Shown here: piece by piece, positions 38,095-47,496 of the stretch
How the letters are laid out: the number at the start of each line of letters is the position of its first letter
How positions within the stretch are numbered: position 1 is the first letter of the stretch
Assembly: GCA_002071085.1 (NCBI GenBank)
Contig: MWEM01000014.1
Coordinates: 1 to 56,490 of the forward strand
Direction: 5' to 3'
Origin: Thermotogota bacterium ADurb.Bin062
GTDB lineage: Bacteria; Thermotogota; Thermotogae; MWEM01
DNA length: 56,490 nucleotides
Notes under the pieces: generated by a model
The model's database searches: none
Told to the model about the DNA's origin: nothing
Seen by the model: the letters and a program-made list of their open reading frames with translations, nothing else
Program-made: the position numbers and the translations under genes

Positions 38095-40323
38095 CTACGC
38101 GTCCGACGTGAGGCCCCCGGAACGGACACTCGACTGCAGCAGGCCCCAATAGTGACGGATCAACGCGTTGACCGACAGGCTCGCCGGGATGTATTCCCTG
38201 AGGCAATCGGGGAAAACCTTCCCATAGAACTTGGGCTCGTTTCGCGTGAACTCGTCTTCGGTGAGCCCGTAAAACTCCTCATAGGATAAAGACGTGATCC
38301 AATCCTTGAATTCTTCCGGGTGGAACGGGGCGTAGGCTTTCCATCGGATCACACGCCAGGTTGATCGGACGTCCCTCGATTGTGGCGCGTACTGTCTCAC
38401 CAGAAGGGCCAGCAAATCGTTCAACAGAGTGCCCGCGTAGGTGTAGAGGTGGATATCCGCGCCCTTCTTGCGTTCTACCATCACCGGAACCCACCGCTCT
38501 TCGTGACTCACCGTGTACAGTTCCCCCGCGATGGTTTTCAGGAGCGTATCCTGGACCTCCGGATCCCAAACGCAAGAAGGAGAAAAGGTCGGCTTCAGGA
38601 TGAACCGGCGTATCGCTTCAGAAAAAACGGGATGAACTGCATCTTCTCCGCTTAGCCACAGTGGCTTGGCTCCGCTTTCGGCTCGTTGAACGCTTATCCG
38701 GCGCCTGGCCGCGTCTACGGATAAGACCTTCCAGGCCTTTCCAGCGAGGTAAAAGTTTTGTATGAAGACTTCGTGGCCCTGTTTCCGTTTATTGTGAAAG
38801 ACCGTGGCCGCGTGCACCTTGCCGATTTCGCGGTTCCCTTCCACAACGGTCCAGTCTTCCGATGAGCTGAAAACGCTTAAAAAATCACCGATCCCGGCCC
38901 CCTCCAACCGGTCCTTTGCCTTCCACCCCAATCGATACTCCTGATCAATCCGAAGGAGGTAGTTCTCCTCTTCCAGAAAGGAGAGCACGGCGCCCACATC
39001 TTCTTTCTGAAGGCCTTTAAACGGATAGGCCGCCTTGAGAAGGGCGATCTTCCGCCGGTCCATCTGTTTCTCGCGAAAGACCATCGAAATGACCTGATGC
39101 GCGAAAAGCTGCGGGTAGTAGTCTTTCATCTCGATCGGCTCCACTCGCCCTTCCGAAAACAGGGAAAGGTTGCCCAACAGGAACAACCGCTCCTCCAGCG
39201 TTTGATCCAAAGCCAGCGGCTTCCCTTCCTCCTCGGTATCCGTCGGCACGTAGATGAGCGCGCGCGCGACCCCCGTCTTTCGGCCCGCGCGGCCTAAACG
39301 TTGCATAAACGACGCCGCGCTGCGCGGAACGCTATAGAATAAAACGTATGAGACGTCGCCGATATCGATTCCCATCTCGAGAGTCGTCGTGGCGATCATA
39401 ATCGGGTAATCGTCCGAGCCCTTGAAAAGCCGTTCGGTATCCTCCCGCTGCTTTTTCCCTATCGAACCGTGGTGGAGAAGAACGGAGATTCCTTTCCTGT
39501 TTAGGAAATGGAAGAGCGACTCTGCCTCTCCTTTGCTGCAGGTGAAAAGGATGGCCTTTTTCCCCAGGCTCACCACTTTTTGCGCGTCGGCCAGAAGGGT
39601 TTCGTAGGACTTCTTTCGGAGCATCAGCTGCTTCTGCGTTTGGTGTGAGTCGCTCACGAGGAGGCACTCCCGGGTACCACTTCCGCGCATCCACTCCAAG
39701 ACCATTTCAGGGTTCCCGATGGTGGCACTCATCGCGATCTTCTGTATCTCGTATCGACTGTAGGTTTGGAGTCTTTCGATCTGCGAGGCGAGTTGATAGC
39801 CCCTCGGTGAGGACAGTAGAGCGTGGAACTCGTCCAGGAGAAAGAAGCGGAGGTTATGAAAGAAAAGCGTCGGATCGATCTTCGATGAGACGAGCAACCC
39901 CTCCAGCGATTCCGGGGTGGTCACGAGAATCGACGCGTGTTTCAGCGCCTCGTTTTTTTCGGACATTTCCACGTCACCGTGCCAAGCGTAGATTTCCAGC
40001 GGGGCGCGGAGCGACAGTTTCTTGAGCCTTTCGGCGATATCGTTGATCAAGGCTTTGAGTGGAGCCACGTACAAGGCGACGGGAGTCCGACTGTGCGCGA
40101 GGTCCGGCGACTCCAAGATGAGCGACAGGACCGGTAACAGCGCAGCCTCTGTCTTTCCCGAAGCCGTTCCCGCAGTGATCAAAGTCTGATAACCGTTTCT
40201 GATCGCGTTCCCGCTGTTCTCCTGAAGCGGTCGCAGCCCGCGCCAGGACATATCCTTGAAGAGCGCCTTCCCAATCGAGGGCGCGATCGCGGGCCCCGCG
40301 GTTTTCGAATCAAGGATTTCCAT
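38095..40323 (-). CDS. Lhr-like DEAD/DEAH-box helicase
   Basis: 742 residues, superfamily 2. Motifs in order: GLRPLQENSGNAI, TAGTASGKTEAA (Walker A), TTPESLEGLL, LLDEFHAL (motif II, DEFH), SATIGNP, TTTLEMGIDIGDV and QRLGRAGRKTG. The C-terminal half is unlike classical RecQ or RecG and resembles the Lhr/YprA group. I start at ATG 40323, preceded by GGAAGGAGG and overlapping the transpeptidase gene by 14 bp. The frame extends to 40362. Substrate unknown; DNA repair or rRNA work are both possible, and the rsmE neighbour hints at ribosomes. Confidence 0.88.
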   Translation of the reverse strand: MEILDSKTAGPAIAPSIGKALFKDMSWRGLRPLQENSGNAIRNGYQTLITAGTASGKTEAALLPVLSLILESPDLAHSRTPVALYVAPLKALINDIAERLKKLSLRAPLEIYAWHGDVEMSEKNEALKHASILVTTPESLEGLLVSSKIDPTLFFHNLRFFLLDEFHALLSSPRGYQLASQIERLQTYSRYEIQKIAMSATIGNPEMVLEWMRGSGTRECLLVSDSHQTQKQLMLRKKSYETLLADAQKVVSLGKKAILFTCSKGEAESLFHFLNRKGISVLLHHGSIGKKQREDTERLFKGSDDYPIMIATTTLEMGIDIGDVSYVLFYSVPRSAASFMQRLGRAGRKTGVARALIYVPTDTEEEGKPLALDQTLEERLFLLGNLSLFSEGRVEPIEMKDYYPQLFAHQVISMVFREKQMDRRKIALLKAAYPFKGLQKEDVGAVLSFLEEENYLLRIDQEYRLGWKAKDRLEGAGIGDFLSVFSSSEDWTVVEGNREIGKVHAATVFHNKRKQGHEVFIQNFYLAGKAWKVLSVDAARRRISVQRAESGAKPLWLSGEDAVHPVFSEAIRRFILKPTFSPSCVWDPEVQDTLLKTIAGELYTVSHEERWVPVMVERKKGADIHLYTYAGTLLNDLLALLVRQYAPQSRDVRSTWRVIRWKAYAPFHPEEFKDWITSLSYEEFYGLTEDEFTRNEPKFYGKVFPDCLREYIPASLSVNALIRHYWGLLQSSVRSGGLTSDA

Positions 40324-42154
40324 AGGAATCGGACCTCCTTCCGAGCGTGAGTACGATCTCATCGACCGTGTGTATGGGAGTTTCTTCAGCGGGGCTCTGG
40401 GAAATGATCACCCCTTCACCCTCAAATCGCACCTTCTGGGGCGGTATCTCCAACTTCGCCAAGATATCGATTGCGTCTTTTCGTGTGAGACCCCTGAAGT
40501 CCGGCATTTTCCAGGACTTGAAGACGATCGGCTCGGTCTTGAGACTTGCGGCGGTTTCCAGTATCGTCAGGTAGTCTTCCACCACGTTCTTGAAGATCGG
40601 CGCGGAGATATCCCCTCCATAGTAGATATCGCCCTGCGGCTCGTCCAGGCTGATGAGCATCGTGTACATCGGGTCTTCCACGGGGAAGAAACCGATGAAG
40701 CTCGAGACGTACTTGCCTTTGACGTACCCTTTACCCGCGTAGGCCTTCTGTGCGGTGCCCGTCTTCCCAGCGCTGTCGGTCAACCGAGAGCGGGCGCCCG
40801 TGGCGGTTCCTGATGTGACCGTCTTATGCAGCATAGCGACGATGCGCTTGACAACCGATTCCGGGTAGACCCTGCGCTCGTTTCGTGGGTTGACCCGATC
40901 TTCCAGAAGGGTAGGCGAGATATAGACCCCGTTGTTCGCGAAAATGTTGAAACTGGCGGTTAACTGCAACGCGGTCACCGCAATCCCCTGCCCGATGCTC
41001 ATCTGAATGCCGGTCAAGCGGTTCCAAGTAGCCGGGTTGTGAAGAATACCTTTGACCTCACCCGGGTATTCCACACCTGTCAAGTCACCGAACCCCGCCA
41101 ATCGCAGCTCTCGGTACCATGTCCAGTCGCCCATCTCTTCCAAAAACCGTAACGCGATCTGGATCGTCGCGACGTTGCACGAATGGGCCAAAGCGTCGGG
41201 AGTCTGTATCTCGTGATGGACGTGCGTGTCGTTGATGATCGTCGACAGATCGGGGAAAGGCTTGATCTTTCCCGTACAGAAGAAGGTCTCGTCGTCGTCC
41301 AAAAGGTTGTATTTCATCGCCGAAGCGAATATGAACGGTTTCAAAGCGGACCCGGGCTCAAAGACCGAGATGACCGCCTCGTTCAAGCCGCTCGTGCTGT
41401 ATAAGGCGCGCACTTTGCCGGTCTTCGTCTCAATCAAAACACCCGTCGCGGATTTCGCTCCGTAGGTCGTGACCCCTTCGTGAAGTCGCTTTGACAGAAT
41501 TTGCTGTAAGGTCAGATCGATCGAGGTCCTGACATTTTGGCCGTCCACCGGCGGATGGACCGCGAGTATCTCTCCGAGTCTGGCATAGTTGTTGAACCTT
41601 TCGTAGTAAATCTGGCCGACGTCACGAGAAGCCAATGTGGAGTCGAAGGCACGTTCCAAACCGTTGACCCCGCTACCGTACGAGTCCACCTTTCCGATGA
41701 TCTGGACCAGCTCGGGATAAAGAACCGACCGCTCGTCTCGGTGATCGATCGATATATACAACGCCGCGGGTCGGGGAATCTCCAAGACCGCCGATTCCGA
41801 GACGCCCAGCGGGACGAACGCCATCGTCCGCATCTTTTCTTCCAACTGCGGGCGGGTTTTCTGGAAGAGTGTGTACACCTGCTCGAAGAAAAGGTCGGCT
41901 TGCACCTTCCCCCGCGCGAGGTTATCCGAGAAGTACTTGACGTCCAGGTAGTAGAAGTATTTGTGGGCGTTGATCACGAGAGGGGCGCCGCCACTGTCCA
42001 GAACGAGCCCTCTTTGTGGAAAGATCGGGATGTTCTTGACCGGGAGACTGCCGGGTTCGGGTCGGGATATCGAAAGCGATAGCCCGCGAACCAAAAGGAA
42101 TAGCAAGAGTATCAGGAGAACGGCGGTTACGAGATTGACGCGTTTCTCGTTCAA
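40310..42154 (-). CDS. ftsI: Division-type class B penicillin-binding protein
   Basis: 614 residues. Single N-terminal membrane helix (8-23), dimerisation domain, then transpeptidase with EPGSALKP (Ser269, Lys272), SCN (325-327) and AGKTGTA (Lys464). A C-terminal PASTA-like domain begins near 555 (MPDFRGLTRKDAIDILAKL). Position after rsmH and an FtsL-like gene identifies it as the septal enzyme rather than an elongation PBP. It appears to start at TTG with no good ribosome binding site. Confidence 0.92.
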   Translation of the reverse strand: MNEKRVNLVTAVLLILLLFLLVRGLSLSISRPEPGSLPVKNIPIFPQRGLVLDSGGAPLVINAHKYFYYLDVKYFSDNLARGKVQADLFFEQVYTLFQKTRPQLEEKMRTMAFVPLGVSESAVLEIPRPAALYISIDHRDERSVLYPELVQIIGKVDSYGSGVNGLERAFDSTLASRDVGQIYYERFNNYARLGEILAVHPPVDGQNVRTSIDLTLQQILSKRLHEGVTTYGAKSATGVLIETKTGKVRALYSTSGLNEAVISVFEPGSALKPFIFASAMKYNLLDDDETFFCTGKIKPFPDLSTIINDTHVHHEIQTPDALAHSCNVATIQIALRFLEEMGDWTWYRELRLAGFGDLTGVEYPGEVKGILHNPATWNRLTGIQMSIGQGIAVTALQLTASFNIFANNGVYISPTLLEDRVNPRNERRVYPESVVKRIVAMLHKTVTSGTATGARSRLTDSAGKTGTAQKAYAGKGYVKGKYVSSFIGFFPVEDPMYTMLISLDEPQGDIYYGGDISAPIFKNVVEDYLTILETAASLKTEPIVFKSWKMPDFRGLTRKDAIDILAKLEIPPQKVRFEGEGVIISQSPAEETPIHTVDEIVLTLGRRSDSYGNP

Positions 42155-42167
42155 CGGGATCGAGTCG

Positions 42168-42524
42168 CTATTCGACTTCCGACTTCTGAACTTTGTTTTT
42201 GATCAACAGCATATCCCCGAAGGCCGTGATCTTCTGATTGTATTCCTGAATTTTCGTGTTCATCGATTGTATCTCGATTTTCATCTCCGAGGCGCGATTG
42301 TTCAGCTGGTTCGTCTGCATCCCGACGAAGAACGGGACAAAAAAGGCGGCGAATATCACGACGGTCATCAGGAGTATCTTCGCGGCCACCGAGACGACCT
42401 CGAAAAAACGTTCTCTGGAAAGCTCTTTAACCTGTTCTAGATAAATGGCCGAGGTATGATTCGCAGAAGGCGTAGGTGATGCGGCCGGTTTTTCTGGAAA
42501 CGAAGACATATAATCCTGATTCAA
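42168..42524 (-). CDS. FtsL-like division protein
   Basis: 118 residues: cytoplasmic Ser/Pro-rich start, one membrane helix (about 48-67), then a coiled-coil-like stretch (QTNQLNNRASEMKIEIQSMN). Sequence is poorly conserved in this family, so the call rests on size, topology and position between rsmH and ftsI. TTG 42524 follows GGGGGG. ATG 42509 after AGGA is an alternative. Confidence 0.75.
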   Translation of the reverse strand: MNQDYMSSFPEKPAASPTPSANHTSAIYLEQVKELSRERFFEVVSVAAKILLMTVVIFAAFFVPFFVGMQTNQLNNRASEMKIEIQSMNTKIQEYNQKITAFGDMLLIKNKVQKSEVE

Positions 42525-42594
42525 AAGAATTCCCCCCTAAAGGAAGCCTTTCTCTTCCTCCCACGTAATCCCCTAAAAGAATCGAAAAAAAGAA

Positions 42595-43557
42595 TTATAA
42601 TGTTTCTGCTATTCTGAGTTTGGCACTTCTAGCCCTGCGATTTCTGTAGACCTCTTCTTCGCTCGGAACCAAAGGTTTCTTGGTGATGATTTTCAGGCCG
42701 CTTCCGGATCCCTCTTTGGTCGAGTGATCCCTAAAGAAGTTTTTAACGATCCGATCCTCCAAAGAATGGAAGGATACCGTAACGATTCTACCACCTTGAC
42801 AGAGAATTTGCAAGGATTTCGCCAATCCGTTCTCCAGCTCTTCTAACTCCCTGTTGACGTGGATTCTGAAGGCTTGAAAAGTTCTCGTCGCGAAATGTTT
42901 TCTCATCTTCTGACGAACTTTTACAGGAATGCCGGCCCGTACCGCTTCTACAAGCTCGAGGGTCGAAAGGATCGGCCGCCTCAAGACGATCTGTTTGGCG
43001 ATACTCCTAGAAAACGGCTCTTCCCCGTAGGCGCGCAGGATCTTTTCCAGTTCGGCTTCCTTCAGCCCATTGACCGCATCCTCCGCCTTCCTTGGACTTT
43101 GGAGGTCCATACGCATATCCAAGGGCCCCTCTTTGTCGAAACTGAACCCTCTCTGCTCCGCGTCGAGTTGATAGGAAGAAACCCCAAGATCGAAGAGCAC
43201 ACCGTGCGCAGCCCGGACCTTCAAACCCCGTAAGATGAGATCCACATTCGAGAAAGGACCGTGAAAGAGCTCAAAGGACCCCTCGAAGGGTTTCAGCCGT
43301 TTTTCGGCATAACGGAGGATCTCCAAGTCTTTGTCGATCCCGATCACCTTGCCGCCGTGACCGGCGATGCGTTTGAGGATTTCTAGCGTGTGCCCCCCCT
43401 CGCCGAAGGTGCAGTCCACGTAAATGCCGGAGGGGTCGGTGATCAGCCCTTCAACCACTTCCTGAACCATGACCGGGATATGAAATTCCGGAGGGCTTCC
43501 TTCAACGGGATGGCCGTCGACTACATCGGATCCTACGCGCCCTGTCTCGTCCCTCAT
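42595..43557 (-). CDS. rsmH: 16S rRNA m4C1402 methyltransferase
   Basis: 320 residues. FHIPVMVQEVVEGL, VDCTFGEGGHT (SAM site), GIDKDLEIL, GVLFDLGVSSYQLD, ATRTFQAFRIHVNRELEEL and SFHSLEDRIVKNFF are all present. ATG 43557 overlaps the stop of the preceding gene. About 25 residues precede the usual family start. The frame stays open to 43833 inside the upstream gene, but that part is not conserved. Confidence 0.95.
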   Translation of the reverse strand: MRDETGRVGSDVVDGHPVEGSPPEFHIPVMVQEVVEGLITDPSGIYVDCTFGEGGHTLEILKRIAGHGGKVIGIDKDLEILRYAEKRLKPFEGSFELFHGPFSNVDLILRGLKVRAAHGVLFDLGVSSYQLDAEQRGFSFDKEGPLDMRMDLQSPRKAEDAVNGLKEAELEKILRAYGEEPFSRSIAKQIVLRRPILSTLELVEAVRAGIPVKVRQKMRKHFATRTFQAFRIHVNRELEELENGLAKSLQILCQGGRIVTVSFHSLEDRIVKNFFRDHSTKEGSGSGLKIITKKPLVPSEEEVYRNRRARSAKLRIAETL

Positions 43558-44618
43558 CTCGGAAGGCCTATGCCATTTAGATTGAGGAGGGTCAAAGCTT
43601 CGGGAGAGAAAGTGTCGATCATGATCCCGCCGACCGGATGAGTCAATATCTCCTGAAGCACCAGGTCCAGCTGAGCTCTGATGAGTGACAGGGGAGAGAA
43701 TCCGACGATAAAGCCATCGTTGGCCAATATGTCGAACGCCTGAAGGGTGTCGTAGCGGACGGTCTTCACGTCCATGAACCAATACCACAACGCCACGTTG
43801 CCGAAATAGCCGCTGTTCAGCCACAACACCCAATCCTGGAAGTGTTCGCGCAGTCCTCTGTCTGGGTTGGTTTCTGTGAGGAGCAAAAATCTCGTCCGTA
43901 CACCCAATCCGTCACGCAAGGCATTGAAACGGATGAGTAAACTCGTCAGGGCGTCCGCGCGAAAGTCGTCCATCGTGTAAGGCCGCGCGTAAGAGTGGTT
44001 CTTCGCGATCTCGAATTCTTTCATCGCATACGGATTGTACCCGTATACGGGGCTCGGATACCCGAAGTTCTCGAAGGCGAGGATCAAAGGGTTGTACCGG
44101 ATTAAAATCTCTTTCAAGAGCGTGATCAAAAAGCTTTGGGCCTCCGGAACGCCTGGGTCGAGAACGGCCGGCGCGGTGAGAACCCGCCCCAGCGAGTCCA
44201 TGCTGAGCCATTCCGGGTGTTGGCGTGAGACATGTTTTCTCGCGGCGGGGAAGTCTTTGCTCGGCCAGACCGTGAAGAGGTCCACGATCGGTATAATGGC
44301 CACACCCAAATGGCGCCCTTTTTCCATCAAATACCGCAGCGGGTCGAAAGAGTCCGGAGCGTGGTTGTTGATGAGCACGTTGCTCCTCGGAAGCTGGTCT
44401 GAAAGGTACAACGCCTCCATATAGGAGACGATCGGCACATAGAGGGTATCGACCCGAAATTGGATACACATGCCCAGCAGCTGGTCGAGACTCTGTTCTG
44501 AGATCAGATCGAGGCGGTTAGCCCGAACACCCAACGGGTAGGCGCCCCAGCAGACTATGAAGAAAAAACATATGGCTATGCTTATCAGAAACGCGCGTTT
44601 ACGGGCGACCGTCATCAT
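43554..44618 (-). CDS. GHL10-like glycoside hydrolase-fold protein, possibly degenerate
   Basis: 354 residues. A signal anchor (8-28) precedes a TIM-barrel-like domain: LDQLLGMCIQFRVDTLYVPI, HPEWLSMDSLG and LDPGVPEAQSF match the pattern of GHL10/DigH-type wall glycosidases. At the strand that normally carries GI(Q/H)xDDYxYP this protein reads LAFENFGYP (181-188), with Glu-Asn instead of Asp-Asp. It may be catalytically changed or a binding protein. It heads the rsmH-ftsL-ftsI operon, so a septal wall role is inferred. GGAGGGG before ATG. Confidence 0.65.
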   Translation of the reverse strand: MMTVARKRAFLISIAICFFFIVCWGAYPLGVRANRLDLISEQSLDQLLGMCIQFRVDTLYVPIVSYMEALYLSDQLPRSNVLINNHAPDSFDPLRYLMEKGRHLGVAIIPIVDLFTVWPSKDFPAARKHVSRQHPEWLSMDSLGRVLTAPAVLDPGVPEAQSFLITLLKEILIRYNPLILAFENFGYPSPVYGYNPYAMKEFEIAKNHSYARPYTMDDFRADALTSLLIRFNALRDGLGVRTRFLLLTETNPDRGLREHFQDWVLWLNSGYFGNVALWYWFMDVKTVRYDTLQAFDILANDGFIVGFSPLSLIRAQLDLVLQEILTHPVGGIMIDTFSPEALTLLNLNGIGLPR

Positions 44619-44694
44619 AACCCCTCCAAAAATGCTCTCCGGATTTGAATAGGCTATCGGGTGACGCGGCTCTATCTTGAAGCCACCCCTGTGA

Positions 44695-44703
44695 ATTATA
44701 TCA
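44695..44703 (-). promoter_or_regulatory. Extended -10 promoter of the division operon
   Basis: TGATATAAT on the minus strand, 77 bp before the GHL10-like gene. It is the same nine bases as the fdhA element and lies seven bases from a divergent one. Confidence 0.65.
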
Positions 44704-44710
44704 TAACCTG

Positions 44711-44719
44711 TGATATACT
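44711..44719 (+). promoter_or_regulatory. Extended -10 promoter of the GNAT/exbBD operon
   Basis: TGATATACT on the plus strand, back to back with the division-operon promoter. A transcript from it would carry the palindrome at 44766-44783 in its leader. Confidence 0.55.
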
Positions 44720-44765
44720 AGTTAGGCGTAGCGGAAAGGCGGCCTTCCGGGTACGCCCTGGTAAC

Positions 44766-44783
44766 GTCGAACTTTAGTTCGGC
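44766..44783. repeat. Single palindromic dispersed repeat
   Basis: GTCGAACTTTAGTTCGGC, preceded by GGTAAC and followed by CATGGTTT. One arm base (T for C) departs from the perfect palindrome. Confidence 0.75.
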
Positions 44784-44910
44784 ATGGTTTCTTGAGACCG
44801 TCTGCCGCTCTCAAAGGGGCACACTCAAGAGTAAGACAAGCCGGTTTATCGCTGGAAGGGTTTTGTTTCCGTCGCGCCACGACGAAGGGACATACGGGAG
44901 GTGTTTCGAG

Positions 44911-45771
44911 GTGGAGTTAAGAGCGCTAGACGAGTCACAGATCAACGTGTTGATCGCATTGGTAAACGAAGTGTTCGCCGATTACCCCATCCCCATACGG
45001 TGGACGGTACGAGACTTCCATCTGGATATCCTAGAAACGGGGCTCTCTTTAAAAGACTCTTTCATCCTGTGGGAAGGGCAAGAGCCCGTGGGCTTTATCG
45101 TCGTCGGCATCCGAGACAAACTGGCCCGGATCGACGCGATGGGGGTCAAGACGTCCTATCGGGGCACCGAAGCCTCGGAATTCCTGTTTCAAAACTGCGT
45201 GGAAAATCTGAAATGGAGAAAGATCTCGACGATCCAGCTTGAGGTGCTCGATACGGAGAAACGGGCGATCCGCTTTTATGAAAAGCGGGGATTTTTCGTC
45301 ACACGCCGGTTGCGCGCCTATCGGTTCGCCGTCAATCCTAATCTCTCACACCGCCTCCTCTACCGGGAAACCACCGCCAAAGCCATCAGCGAATGGGCCT
45401 TGGAGGCGCAAACCTTCTTTTCCCGTAAACCCAATTGGCAACGGACACCGATCTCTTTTCTGCACGCGAAGAGCCGATACCAAATGGAAGCGGTGTATTC
45501 GGAAAAGTCGACCGCGCAACCCCTCGGATTCGTCATATGGGGAGAAAACGAAGACAATTTTTATATCGTGGACTGTTACCGCCTTTCCACCGACATCGAG
45601 CTGATCGATCTGACGCATGACATCCTGCTGTATATAGAGGACAAAACGGGGAAAACGGACGGCGTAATCTCGAACTTGCCGGAAGACGACAAGCTCTGCG
45701 AGGTCTTTCCCCTGCTGGGCGCTCAGATGATCTTTAGCCAACTGGAAATGGAATTGAAACTGCGCGTATGA
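44911..45771 (+). CDS. GNAT-family acetyltransferase-like protein
   Basis: 286 residues. The first half is a GNAT fold: FADYPIPIRWTV, PVGFIVVGIRD, AMGVKTSYRGTEASEFL (acetyl-CoA loop region) and LEVLDTEKRAIRFYEKRGF. The second half looks like a decayed second GNAT domain (PLGFVIWGENEDNFYIVD). GTG 44911 after GGGAGGT is used. The frame extends to 44863 without a site. Substrate unknown. It overlaps the next gene by 4 bp. Confidence 0.82.
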   Translation: MELRALDESQINVLIALVNEVFADYPIPIRWTVRDFHLDILETGLSLKDSFILWEGQEPVGFIVVGIRDKLARIDAMGVKTSYRGTEASEFLFQNCVENLKWRKISTIQLEVLDTEKRAIRFYEKRGFFVTRRLRAYRFAVNPNLSHRLLYRETTAKAISEWALEAQTFFSRKPNWQRTPISFLHAKSRYQMEAVYSEKSTAQPLGFVIWGENEDNFYIVDCYRLSTDIELIDLTHDILLYIEDKTGKTDGVISNLPEDDKLCEVFPLLGAQMIFSQLEMELKLRV

Positions 45772-46511
45772 GCCGCCAAACTCCGGAAGCAAAGGCGGCC
45801 CCGACGACGCGGCAACAACCCTTAGAGGCAGAACAAGAAGCCTTCGGAAGCCTTCCGCCTCGGAATTTTTGCGCAGAGCTGTACGACCGGATGTCCGCCG
45901 CTTACGGTCCCCAGAATTGGTGGCCCGGGGACAGCGTCTATGAAATTATGGTCGGGGCCATTCTGACCCAAAACACCCAGTGGACGAACGTGGAGAAAGC
46001 GATACGGAGTATGAAAGAGATGGGCATCCTCGAGCCGCGCAAGATCGCCTCCCTTCCACTGGATACCGTGAAAGCGGCGATCAAAGACGCTGGGTGTTAC
46101 AATCAGAAGGCCACACGGTTGAAGAATCTCACCGCCTTTCTGATAGAAAAGAACCTCGATTTTTTTCGTCTTAGAAAGGCGGAGACGGCGGTTTTACGAA
46201 ACGAGTTGTTAGGGGTTAACGGCATCGGTAAAGAGACGGCGGACAGCATCTTGTTGTACGCCCTCGGCCACCCGGTGTTCGTGGTGGACGCCTACACCAA
46301 ACGCCTTTTTTCCCGATTGCGGTACCGATGGATGGCGAAGGGGTCTTATGACGAGATCGCGGACTTCTTCCATCACCAATTCCCGAGAGACGCCGTGCGA
46401 TACAACGAGTTTCACGCGCTCATCGTGTTCCACTCCAAATACTACTGTCGGGTTCGTCCAGGATGCGCGTCCTGTGTGCTCAAAGACCTCTGCTATTACG
46501 ACCAATCGTAG
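45768..46511 (+). CDS. Endonuclease III-related DNA glycosylase
   Basis: 247 residues, HhH-GPD superfamily. QNWWPGDSVYEIMVGAILTQ and NTQWTNVEKAI are typical of the MagIII-like branch. The helix-hairpin-helix LGVNGIGKETAD carries Lys155, VVDAY carries Asp174, and an Fe-S loop has C227-x5-C233-x2-C236-x5-C242. It likely removes damaged bases. The window does not show whether it acts on alkylated purines or oxidised pyrimidines. Confidence 0.9.
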   Translation: MSRQTPEAKAAPTTRQQPLEAEQEAFGSLPPRNFCAELYDRMSAAYGPQNWWPGDSVYEIMVGAILTQNTQWTNVEKAIRSMKEMGILEPRKIASLPLDTVKAAIKDAGCYNQKATRLKNLTAFLIEKNLDFFRLRKAETAVLRNELLGVNGIGKETADSILLYALGHPVFVVDAYTKRLFSRLRYRWMAKGSYDEIADFFHHQFPRDAVRYNEFHALIVFHSKYYCRVRPGCASCVLKDLCYYDQS

Positions 46512-46538
46512 GTTTTTTAATGAGAAGGGGGTATCATC

Positions 46539-47075
46539 TTGTATTTCGATGTGATTTCTATCGGGGGGCCGATTCTGGTGGTGATTCTGGTGATCGCCGG
46601 GATCGGGTTGTTTTTTTTCGTCGAGCGATTCATCGTCCTCGCCGCGATCAAGTCGGCGATTCGCAAAGGGGACGACGAACAGACCTTCCTGGTCAAGGTG
46701 GATCGGAGATTGAGCGCACAGAAAGGCGCGCGGGCCGACGAAATCCACGAGATCATCAGCTTGATGGTCGAACGCCTAACGCGCAACTTCCGCTTCATCT
46801 CCACCGCGGCGACGGTGGCACCCTTGTTGGGGCTGCTCGGAACGGTGACGGGGATGGTGAAGATTTTCAACTCGCTGGATAAAACCGAGAACCTCAAATA
46901 CGCGGGGCAACTGGCGATGGGGATAGGGGAGGCGCTCTACACCACCATCGCGGGGTTGATTGTCGCCATCACGCTGACCGTGTTGCTGAACATCATCAAA
47001 GAAATGATCACCTCGATCGAAAACGAGCTGACAGACATCTACCTGAAAGCCCCGGTCACAAAAGGGCTCTTATAG
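46539..47075 (+). CDS. exbB: ExbB/TolQ/MotA-type proton channel protein
   Basis: 178 residues, three membrane helices, with ISTAATVAPLLGLLGTVTGM and GIGEALYTTIAGLIVAI as the family channel segments. Starts at TTG 46539 after GGGGG. It energises outer-membrane processes together with the following two genes. Confidence 0.92.
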   Translation: MYFDVISIGGPILVVILVIAGIGLFFFVERFIVLAAIKSAIRKGDDEQTFLVKVDRRLSAQKGARADEIHEIISLMVERLTRNFRFISTAATVAPLLGLLGTVTGMVKIFNSLDKTENLKYAGQLAMGIGEALYTTIAGLIVAITLTVLLNIIKEMITSIENELTDIYLKAPVTKGLL

Positions 47076-47086
47076 CGGAGTCTTGT

Positions 47087-47491
47087 ATGAGCAGACGTCG
47101 GACGGAAGAAGAGATCAACATCAACATCACGCCGTTGATCGACATTATGTTCATACTGCTGTTGTTCTGGGTCTTGACCACCACATTCGACATCGGGACC
47201 GTCCGCAGCATCGACTTGACGCTTCCTGAAGCCTCCACCGCCACCGATAAGGGATTCAACGAATTCTTCAACGTGTCGATCAACGCGAAAGACGAAATAT
47301 ACATAGGGAAAAAGGCGGTCACACTGTCCCAAATATCAGCCGAAATCGAACGGGCCTTCAAATCCAACCCCTCGCTGAAAGCGGCTATTCTCGCCGATCA
47401 AAAAGCGAGTCACGGAACGGTCGTCGCCGTGCTGGACGCCTTTCGCACTCACCGAATCTACGACGTCAATATCCAGGCGACCGTCAAATAG
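47087..47491 (+). CDS. exbD: ExbD/TolR-family protein
   Basis: 134 residues: INITPLIDIMFILLLFWVLT, with the proton-carrying Asp in the membrane helix, then a periplasmic domain ending in DAFRTHRIYDVNIQA. Follows exbB by 11 bp. Confidence 0.93.
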   Translation: MSRRRTEEEININITPLIDIMFILLLFWVLTTTFDIGTVRSIDLTLPEASTATDKGFNEFFNVSINAKDEIYIGKKAVTLSQISAEIERAFKSNPSLKAAILADQKASHGTVVAVLDAFRTHRIYDVNIQATVK

Positions 47492-47496
47492 TAGAA

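Noticed and set aside
43558..43833. N-terminal extension of rsmH to 412 residues
   Set aside because: The extra frame lies inside the GHL10-like gene, is not RsmH-like, and an ATG overlapping the upstream stop explains the gene better.
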